The notes below the pieces were generated by a model. It was not told the origin of the DNA. It was given only the letters and a program-made list of their open reading frames with translations, and ran no database searches. DNA of 10,284 nt from an uncultured Haemophilus sp. GTDB taxonomy: Bacteria; Pseudomonadota; Gammaproteobacteria; Enterobacterales; Pasteurellaceae. This document shows positions 6,023-10,284 of this stretch, in pieces. How positions within the stretch are numbered: the stretch's first letter is position 1; every line of letters starts with the position of its first letter. The translations under genes and the position numbers were made by a program. Where the stretch lies: contig CABSZQ010000021.1 of assembly GCA_902482195.1 (NCBI GenBank), positions 1 to 10,284 on the forward strand. Reading direction: 5' to 3'.

Positions 6023-8215
6023 ATGCGAGCACTTAAACACACGACAATTTCATTATTTATTTTAACCGCACTTTCAGGTTCAGCTTTGGCGAATCAACAT
6101 GCTCATAAAAGCAAAAATGAAACGGTGCCACAAATTAACCTTGCAGAAGAGCAAGCCAAATGGGCACAGCAACAGCATGCTCATGAATTAAAGTTGATTG
6201 AACAACGCGCGACTTTTCTGCAATTAGAATCGCTCCTAAAAAGTGCGGTCAAAAATAATAATGTTTCTAATAATGCCAAATTATTTCTTGGGCTTATTGA
6301 TTCTTTAAAAGGCTATCCATTGCAAACTGATGCTATGGCGGCTTATTTAGATGCGCGTGCAAAAACCGTTAATCGCGATACGCCTCGTGAAGAAGTAAAT
6401 GCATTACGAACAAACATTGAACAATTTATTCAGCAGCATGCCTCTCATTTTCTACGCGGAAAATTAGAACAAAGTATTTTTACGTTGTTAATCAATGCTG
6501 AAGATACTCAAGCACTTGCCAAACTCACGCCAAATAATTTGGAAAGACAAATTGCTGTACTTACGGCTAAATATCAAATAGAAGCAGCCAATACTAGTCA
6601 AACGGCAGAAAACCAATCAAACGACAAGAATAAATCGGCTATTTTGTCTGAATATGAACAGCTTTGGCTCAACAATGCTGAACTTCCGAATGATGCTCAG
6701 CTGTGGGCTGCTTGGTATTCACAAGGTGGACGGACTGAAGAGAAGATCTATCAAAAAGCAGAAATGCTTTTTGGTAAAAATGATGCTAAAGGTCTCGAAA
6801 TACTCGCTAAAGAATTAGAAAAAGTTGATGGTGCGAAAGAAAATGCTCAGGTAAATATCGATTTGGCTCTTTATTTGGATCTCTTAAAAAATCCAGCTAA
6901 TTTGAAAACACTCGCTGAGTCATTGCCATTAATTGATGGTAATACGAATAAAATTATCCATAAATTTGCCGTAGTGCTCGGTTTTACTCGTTATTTGCGG
7001 ACGATTCCGGAAAATATGAATGAGCCAACCTTCACCCCTTACGAGCAATGGGCTAAAACTTGGCAATTAGACGAAACTGAATTACGTGATTGGAAAATCG
7101 CCTTTATTAGCCGTTTCTTTGATAACGAAAGCCCCAACTTTGTGCAATGGCGCGATCAAGAAATCCTAAAACTGAATGCCGATAACCTCATTGAACGTCG
7201 TTTGCGTACGGCTATTTGGCAAAAAACGGATTTATTAGCTTGGTTGAATGCCCTTTCAGATGAAGCAAAACAAAAACAAGAATGGCGTTATTGGATGGCT
7301 AAAACAACCGCTCAAGCATCCGATAAAAATGCAAAACAACACTTAGAAGCTTTATCGAAAGAGCGTGGTTTTTATTCAATCTTGGCTGCGGTCAAATTAG
7401 GTCATTCCTACAAACTGGAAATGCCTAAAATTCCTCAAGAGTCCAATATCCAAGAGAAGTATGCAACTGAATTAGCTGAGATTGCAGAACTGCGTCAATT
7501 AGATCGATTAGGTGCAGCCAAACAACGCTGGCGTTCTCTATTGGAAAAATTACCGCAAGATAAACAACTTGCGTTAAGCCAATATGCAAATGAACAAAAT
7601 TGGTTTGAATTAGGCGTAGATGGCTCAATTATTGCGAAAGCATGGGATTATATCGACTTACGCTTACCAAATGCTTACAGTCAATATTTTGATATTGCCC
7701 TCAGTAATGTGAATCTCAGTGAAACGGAACCTCAAGCTATTGTGGATAATCGTGTCACCAAAACCTTCGCCATGGCAATTGCTCGCCAAGAAAGTGCTTG
7801 GAATCCAATGGCACAATCTTCTGCAAATGCTCGAGGATTAATGCAGCTATTACCAAGTACCGCCCAAAAAACGGCAGAAAATCAGCAACTTCCTTATAAT
7901 GGAGAGTTAGATTTATTCAAACCGCTTAATAATATTTTACTCGGTACGGCTCACTTAAATGAGTTAAATGCTAAATACCCTAATAACCGCATTTTGATCG
8001 CCTCTGCCTATAATGCGGGAGCAAGCCGTGTAGAAAAATGGCTTGCGAGAGCCAATGGCAAATTGGCTATGGATGAATTTATTGCGTCCATTCCATTCTT
8101 TGAAACTCGGGGTTATGTTCAAAACGTATTAACTTACGATTTTTACTATCAAAACCTACAAGACAAAGAAAAATTACAAACCTTTAGCAAAGAGGAATAC
8201 GATCGGCTATACTAG
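6023..8215 (+). CDS. slt: Soluble lytic murein transglycosylase (Slt70 type)
   Basis: Slt cleaves the MurNAc-GlcNAc bond of peptidoglycan to give 1,6-anhydro products in the periplasm. The start at 6023 gives a clean signal peptide, MRALKHTTISLFILTALSGS to ALA (1-23). GGA at 6013-6015 serves as ribosome site; an in-frame ATG at 6011 would abut the terminator T-run and has no such site. The protein of 730 residues has a long alpha-helical region (about 60-500), the doughnut domain of Slt70. The C-terminal catalytic domain has RQESAWNP with catalytic Glu590, GLMQLLPSTA (near 607-616) and AYNAGASRVEKW (662-673), all hallmarks of family 1 transglycosylases. E. coli Slt is 645 residues with its signal peptide, so this one is about 85 longer, mainly in the helical part. 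trpR follows after 32 bp, as slt-trpR in E. coli. Two exact uptake signals lie in its 5' part. Confidence 0.96.
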   Translation: MRALKHTTISLFILTALSGSALANQHAHKSKNETVPQINLAEEQAKWAQQQHAHELKLIEQRATFLQLESLLKSAVKNNNVSNNAKLFLGLIDSLKGYPLQTDAMAAYLDARAKTVNRDTPREEVNALRTNIEQFIQQHASHFLRGKLEQSIFTLLINAEDTQALAKLTPNNLERQIAVLTAKYQIEAANTSQTAENQSNDKNKSAILSEYEQLWLNNAELPNDAQLWAAWYSQGGRTEEKIYQKAEMLFGKNDAKGLEILAKELEKVDGAKENAQVNIDLALYLDLLKNPANLKTLAESLPLIDGNTNKIIHKFAVVLGFTRYLRTIPENMNEPTFTPYEQWAKTWQLDETELRDWKIAFISRFFDNESPNFVQWRDQEILKLNADNLIERRLRTAIWQKTDLLAWLNALSDEAKQKQEWRYWMAKTTAQASDKNAKQHLEALSKERGFYSILAAVKLGHSYKLEMPKIPQESNIQEKYATELAEIAELRQLDRLGAAKQRWRSLLEKLPQDKQLALSQYANEQNWFELGVDGSIIAKAWDYIDLRLPNAYSQYFDIALSNVNLSETEPQAIVDNRVTKTFAMAIARQESAWNPMAQSSANARGLMQLLPSTAQKTAENQQLPYNGELDLFKPLNNILLGTAHLNELNAKYPNNRILIASAYNAGASRVEKWLARANGKLAMDEFIASIPFFETRGYVQNVLTYDFYYQNLQDKEKLQTFSKEEYDRLY
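6065..6073 (-). repeat. DNA uptake signal sequence
   Basis: ACCGCACTT, the exact complement of the uptake core, lies inside the signal-peptide codons of slt. Confidence 0.9.
6241..6249 (+). repeat. DNA uptake signal sequence
   Basis: Exact AAGTGCGGT core followed by an A/T-rich tract (CAAAAATAATAA), the usual extended form. It lies inside the slt coding region. Confidence 0.92.
8184..8213 (+). promoter_or_regulatory. Probable trpR promoter
   Basis: TTAGCA (8184-8189, 4/6) and TATACT (8208-8213, 5/6) are 18 bp apart, lying over the end of slt. Transcription would start near 8220, inside the TrpR operator. Confidence 0.5.
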
Positions 8216-8217
8216 TC

Positions 8218-8235
8218 GCACTAGTTTAATAGTAT
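8218..8235 (+). promoter_or_regulatory. TrpR operator (autoregulatory site)
   Basis: GCACTAGTTTAATAGTAT matches the trp operator form GTACTAGTTAACTAGTAC at 14 of 18 positions, with ACTAGTT and TAGTA half-sites in the right places. A further ACTAGT lies at 8211-8216, nine bases before the ACTAGT of this site, so tandem repressor binding is possible. The site overlaps the likely transcription start of trpR, implying that TrpR with tryptophan represses its own gene, as in E. coli. Binding is inferred. Confidence 0.78.
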
Positions 8236-8247
8236 AGGATTGTTGAT

Positions 8248-8556
8248 ATGTATATTAGTCGCAATTTAGAACAATGGAATGCTTTCCTCACAACCTTGCA
8301 AACCGCATTTGAACAGGGGAAAGCACAAGATTTATTAACGCTTCTTCTCACGCCTGATGAGCGCGATGCAGTGGGTTTGCGTTTACAAATCGTGGCTCAG
8401 TTATTGGATAAAAATCTCTCCCAACGAGAGATTCAACAGAATCTCAATACCAGTGCGGCAACCATTACGCGTGGTTCTAATATGCTCAAAACAATGGATC
8501 CGGATTTTATAAACTGGGTGAAAAGCCAACTCGATGAGCAAGCTACAAAAAACTAA
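8248..8556 (+). CDS. trpR: Trp operon repressor TrpR
   Basis: TrpR is a dimeric, tryptophan-activated DNA-binding repressor of tryptophan synthesis genes. The 102-residue product is close to the usual length (108 in E. coli). It has [20 protein letters not shown] (34-53), equivalent to E. coli [20 protein letters not shown], and a helix-turn-helix at about 58-82 ending in [11 protein letters not shown]. Tryptophan-contacting positions Thr35 (E. coli Thr44), Arg45 (Arg54) and Arg75 (Arg84) are kept, while E. coli Thr53 and Ser88 are Leu44 and Met79 here. AGGA at 8236-8239 is eight bases before the ATG. The gene lies 32 bp after slt and overlaps mtgA by 23 bp, so it probably heads a trpR-mtgA transcript that starts at an operator-controlled promoter. 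Confidence 0.96.
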   Translation: MYISRNLEQWNAFLTTLQTAFEQGKAQDLLTLLLTPDERDAVGLRLQIVAQLLDKNLSQREIQQNLNTSAATITRGSNMLKTMDPDFINWVKSQLDEQATKN

Positions 8557-9280
8557 GCGAATTCTAACCGCTCTTTTACATCTTTTTCGCCCATCTTGGT
8601 GGAAAAAAAATTGGCAACGGGTTGCGTGGCGTTTTTCTCTCGCAATCCTGGCGTTTTTCATTTGCTTCCGCTTTATCCCTATTCCCTTCTCCGCCTATAT
8701 GGCACAGCAAAAAATCGGGCACTTATTACAGTTGGATTTCAGCTATTCAATCAAATACGATTGGGTGAGCCTTGATGAAATCTCACCAAATATGCAGCTT
8801 GCGGTGATTGCCGCTGAAGATCAAAAATTCCCCCACCATTGGGGATTTGATTTTGAGGCAATTCAAAAGGCCTTTAAATTTAATGAAAAATCTCGCCGAA
8901 CCCGAGGTGCTTCAACGATTTCACAGCAAACTGCGAAAAACCTCGTTCTCTGGCATGGACAAAGTTGGTTTCGTAAAGGATTGGAAGTTCCCACAACAGC
9001 ATTGATGGAAATCTTTTGGTCCAAGGAACGGATTTTAGAAGTGTATTTAAACATTGCAGAATTTGGTAATGGCATCTTTGGTGTGGAAGCTGCCAGCCGT
9101 TATTACTTCAAAAAATCGGCAAAGAATTTAACGCAATCAGAAGCAGCATTACTCGCTGCGGTTTTACCAAACCCTATCATCTATAAAGTAAATAAGCCTA
9201 GTGCGTTAGTTCGTAAAAAACAAAGTTGGATTATGCGACAAATGAATGGATTAGGCTTGAATTATCTAAAAGAAATGTAG
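8534..9280 (+). CDS. mtgA: Monofunctional biosynthetic peptidoglycan transglycosylase
   Basis: MtgA polymerises lipid II into glycan strands at the outer face of the inner membrane (glycosyltransferase family 51, no transpeptidase domain). The 248-residue protein has a basic cytoplasmic N-terminus, one membrane anchor at about residues 33-50 ([20 protein letters not shown]), then the catalytic domain. Motif 1 is [14 protein letters not shown], with catalytic Glu95; motif 2 is [14 protein letters not shown] (123-136); motif 3 is [16 protein letters not shown] (162-177). The usual family length is about 240. The start at 8534 lies inside the trpR end in another frame and has no good ribosome site, which suggests translational coupling to trpR; no later ATG precedes the membrane anchor. 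A strong terminator follows at once. Confidence 0.96.
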   Translation: MSKLQKTKRILTALLHLFRPSWWKKNWQRVAWRFSLAILAFFICFRFIPIPFSAYMAQQKIGHLLQLDFSYSIKYDWVSLDEISPNMQLAVIAAEDQKFPHHWGFDFEAIQKAFKFNEKSRRTRGASTISQQTAKNLVLWHGQSWFRKGLEVPTTALMEIFWSKERILEVYLNIAEFGNGIFGVEAASRYYFKKSAKNLTQSEAALLAAVLPNPIIYKVNKPSALVRKKQSWIMRQMNGLGLNYLKEM

Positions 9281-9295
9281 ATTCGTTATAAAGAA

Positions 9296-9330
9296 AAAAC
9301 CTTGAAACTCACTTTAAGTTTCAAGGTTTT
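9296..9330 (+). terminator. Terminator of mtgA
   Basis: AAAACCTTGAAACT (9296-9309) and AGTTTCAAGGTTTT (9317-9330) form a perfect 14-bp stem with a 7-nt loop. The A-rich left and T-rich right flanks would let it work in both directions. It marks the end of the chromosomal gene block. Confidence 0.88.
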
Positions 9331-9335
9331 AAATT

Positions 9336-9358
9336 TGGTGGGATAATCTCACTTGAAC
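9336..9358 (-). other. tRNA 3'-end-like sequence, candidate attachment site
   Basis: Read on the minus strand it begins GTTCAAGT, like a tRNA T-loop, and ends CCCACCA, like an acceptor end with CCA. The invariant C after the T-loop is G and the spacing to CCA is about one base short, and nothing upstream folds as a tRNA. It may be a degenerate att core left by a tRNA-targeting integrase, or chance. Confidence 0.2.
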
Positions 9359-9411
9359 TAGCAATATAAGACTTTGATTTATAATAACTTTATTTGTTGG
9401 GTTTGTGTTCA

Positions 9412-9432
9412 GTGTTACTATTGGTGTTACTA
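9412..9432 (+). repeat. Tandem GTGTTACTA repeat
   Basis: GTGTTACTA occurs at 9412-9420 and 9424-9432, separated by TTG, giving a 12-bp period. Short direct repeats near an element boundary are typical of integrase arm-binding sites, which is the tentative reading here. Confidence 0.55.
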
Positions 9433-9529
9433 AAAAATGAAGTGATAGATTATCTATAATAATTAAAGCACTGGTATGCTACCTTGTGAGTTAATGGTAG
9501 CACAACAATAGGAAAATATCTAAAAAAGT

Positions 9530-9555
9530 AAAATAGTATTATTCGACTATTTTTT
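9530..9555 (+). terminator. Weak terminator-like hairpin
   Basis: AAAATAGT (9530-9537) pairs with ACTATTTT (9546-9553) around an 8-nt loop, running into six T (9550-9555). The stem is almost all A-T, so its strength is doubtful. Confidence 0.35.
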
Positions 9556-9627
9556 AGACAGAAATTTTTAAAAATTTTCTTAATGAAAACATTAGTTATA
9601 TATGAGAATGAATAAGATAAGTTTCCT

Positions 9628-9837
9628 ATGTTGGAAAGCAGAAAATTTGTTCAAAAAATGCTTGCAAGCAATCTGGAGGAAGTATAGGATGGTCTCAAGT
9701 TGATTTTAGTTAGACCATACAACAGTAAGGATTTCTTATTAATATATGAAATAGAGGCTATACGCCTTATCAAAAGTGATATTACAGATCATTTTTTTAA
9801 ACGCAATAATATAAGGGTATTACTAACTAAAGAGTAA
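9628..9837 (+). pseudogene. Possible short leader ORF or remnant with in-frame stop
   Basis: One frame reads MLESRKFVQKMLASNLEEV from the ATG at 9628 and stops at TAG (9685-9687). The same frame then stays open from 9688 to the TAA at 9835-9837 (segments such as VRPYNSKDFLLIYEIEA and FFKRNNIRVLLTKE). The second part has no ATG; a TTG at 9700 with AGGA ten bases before it could start a 45-residue peptide. It resembles no family I recognise. It could be a decayed gene, a leader peptide, or chance in AT-rich DNA. The end lies inside the terminator hairpin at 9813. Confidence 0.2.
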
Positions 9838-9847
9838 TACCCTTTTT
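9813..9847 (+). terminator. Strong terminator just upstream of alpA
   Basis: AAGGGTATTACT (9813-9824) and AGTAATACCCTT (9833-9844) form a perfect 12-bp stem with an 8-nt loop, followed by a T-run (9843-9847). It ends only 18 bp before the alpA start codon, so it either ends an upstream transcript or attenuates alpA. Confidence 0.85.
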
Positions 9848-9865
9848 ATATATAGGGGTTTTACC

Positions 9866-10078
9866 ATGGATAGAATAATCAGGGTAAAAGAATTTTTAAC
9901 GATATTAGGAATATCTAAAAGTACATTCTACACTTGGCAGGATAAAAGTTCTGCTTATTATAAGCCTAATTTTCCCAAAAAAGTTAGCCTAGGAGCTAAC
10001 TCCGTAGGCTACTTTGAATCTGATGTAAATCGGTACTTAAACAACATTAAAAACCTAAATGAGGTGATCTATGCTTAA
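9866..10078 (+). CDS. AlpA family phage-type transcriptional regulator
   Basis: The 70-residue protein MDRIIRVKEFLTILGISKST onward has an N-terminal winged helix-turn-helix of the AlpA/excisionase type, with recognition helix around ISKSTFYTWQD (16-26). The C-terminal half is the family signature, NFPKKVSLGANSVGYFESDV followed by NRYL, which corresponds to the usual FPxPVxLGxxxVGWxxxEVxxW pattern. AlpA proteins activate integrase or excision genes in E. coli CP4-57 and control early genes of phage-inducible islands and P4-like satellites. AGGGG (9854-9858) lies seven bases before the ATG. Its own promoter is unclear: a TATATA stretch follows the terminator T-run, but no -35 is seen. The stop overlaps the start of the next gene by 8 bases, suggesting translational coupling. 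Its location marks the flanking DNA as a mobile element. Confidence 0.88.
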   Translation: MDRIIRVKEFLTILGISKSTFYTWQDKSSAYYKPNFPKKVSLGANSVGYFESDVNRYLNNIKNLNEVIYA

Positions 10079-10284
10079 AACAGTAGATGATAAGATTTTT
10101 TCAATTATTAATAGGAAATTGCCATTAGAGAAACGTTTTAAGAAGTTAACTAGCAATGCTAGAAATGTCTTATACACATTAATCATAAAAAGTAAAAATG
10201 AAAATAAAGAAATAACGTTAACTACTTTCAACTCGGAATCTGTTTTTAACTTAAAAAGAGATTTATTCATTAAAGCTATAAATG
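10071..10284 (+). CDS. Unknown protein of the mobile element (3' end outside window)
   Basis: A reading frame opens with ATG at 10071 and is still open at the window end (71 codons, MLKTVDDKIFSIINRKLPLE onward). It is preceded by GAGGTGATC (10061-10069), an excellent match to the anti-Shine-Dalgarno sequence, although it ends only one base before the ATG. The start overlaps the alpA stop (ATGCTTAA). The visible part is rich in Lys, Asn, Ile and Leu, charged and mostly helical by composition, with no signal peptide or membrane segment. I do not recognise a family. Genes directly after alpA in satellites and phage-inducible islands often encode small regulators or replication functions, but nothing seen here proves either. 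Confidence 0.75.
   Translation, partial: MLKTVDDKIFSIINRKLPLEKRFKKLTSNARNVLYTLIIKSKNENKEITLTTFNSESVFNLKRDLFIKAIN

Larger units (their letters stand above)
9331..9865. other. AT-rich gene-poor stretch at the edge of a mobile element
   Basis: No convincing gene was found on either strand here. The sequence is markedly richer in A and T than the genes to its left and has no uptake signals. It holds a sequence resembling a tRNA 3' end (9336-9358), a tandem GTGTTACTA repeat (9412-9432), a 13-nt dyad ATAGAT-T-ATCTAT (9445-9457), a TGCTACC/GGTAGCA dyad (9477-9502), a hairpin with a T-run (9530-9555), a 16-bp palindrome AAATTTTTAAAAATTT (9562-9577), the palindrome TGCTTGCAAGCA (9659-9670), an ATGGTCT/AGACCAT dyad (9689-9718), and a strong terminator at 9813. 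Such density of dyads before an AlpA gene suggests attachment and control sites of a phage-like element; this is inference. Confidence 0.6.

Noticed and set aside
8401..8661. Minus-strand frame across the trpR-mtgA junction
   Set aside because: Both sense genes are clearly recognised; the antisense frame has no independent support.
9336..9358. A complete tRNA gene
   Set aside because: Only the 3'-end-like part is visible; no D-arm, anticodon arm or matching acceptor strand can be found nearby.
9689..9703. Tiny ORF ATG-GTC-TCA-AGT-TGA after a GGAGG motif
   Set aside because: Four codons are too few to support, and GGAGG at 9675-9679 may be chance, although it could matter for a leader RNA.
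9331..9865. CRISPR array or insertion sequence in the gene-poor stretch
   Set aside because: No regularly spaced long repeats, terminal inverted repeats or transposase frame are present; the only direct repeat is 9 bp, twice.
10055..10270. Minus-strand open frame of 71 codons at the right end
   Set aside because: It is antisense to the frame at 10071, which has an ideal ribosome site and overlaps alpA; the minus frame has neither.

Overview
The window looks like chromosomal DNA of a Pasteurellaceae bacterium of the Haemophilus type, with the edge of a mobile element at its right end. The evidence is the Haemophilus-class DNA uptake signal (AAGTGCGGT or its complement, four exact copies plus several 8/9 near-copies), AT-rich coding sequence, and proteins that match remembered Haemophilus influenzae sequences closely (OmpP1, YciA, YciI, PurM). 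From memory, H. influenzae Rd keeps the ompP1/yfcZ pair, purMN and the yciCBA-yciI-slt-trpR-mtgA block at three separate loci. Their adjacency here suggests another Haemophilus species, possibly H. parainfluenzae or a relative, but the species cannot be fixed from this window.

Layout. Positions 1-1360 (minus strand) hold nearly all of ompP1/fadL, an outer-membrane long-chain fatty acid channel whose last few codons lie outside. Its divergent neighbour yfcZ has a good sigma70 promoter, and the shared intergenic region carries a FadR-like operator. A 16-bp hairpin built from two opposed uptake signals terminates yfcZ. Next comes purM-purN (de novo purine synthesis), preceded by a near-consensus PurR box overlapping an extended -10 promoter. 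A tightly packed set yciC-yciB-yciA-yciI follows (two inner-membrane proteins, an acyl-CoA thioesterase and a YCII-domain protein), closed by a terminator. Then come slt (periplasmic lytic transglycosylase), trpR with a TrpR operator at its own promoter, and mtgA (monofunctional peptidoglycan glycosyltransferase), which overlaps trpR by 23 bp. mtgA ends in a strong hairpin terminator.

From about 9331 the character changes. There are some 530 bp of very AT-rich DNA with no convincing gene and no uptake signals, but with many dyads, a tandem GTGTTACTA repeat and a sequence resembling a tRNA 3' end. A strong terminator (9813-9847) sits just upstream of a 70-residue AlpA-family regulator, followed by an overlapping reading frame of unknown function that runs off the window. 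AlpA regulators are typical of P4-like satellites, phage-inducible chromosomal islands and cryptic prophages, so the right end is most likely the early control region of such an element inserted downstream of mtgA. No integrase gene lies inside the window.

The most interesting unexplained part is the structured leader of alpA (about 9440-9865). A short open frame ends inside the terminator hairpin, an arrangement that could allow attenuation control. The housekeeping genes are conventional; their clear operators (FadR, PurR, TrpR) are the other useful observations.
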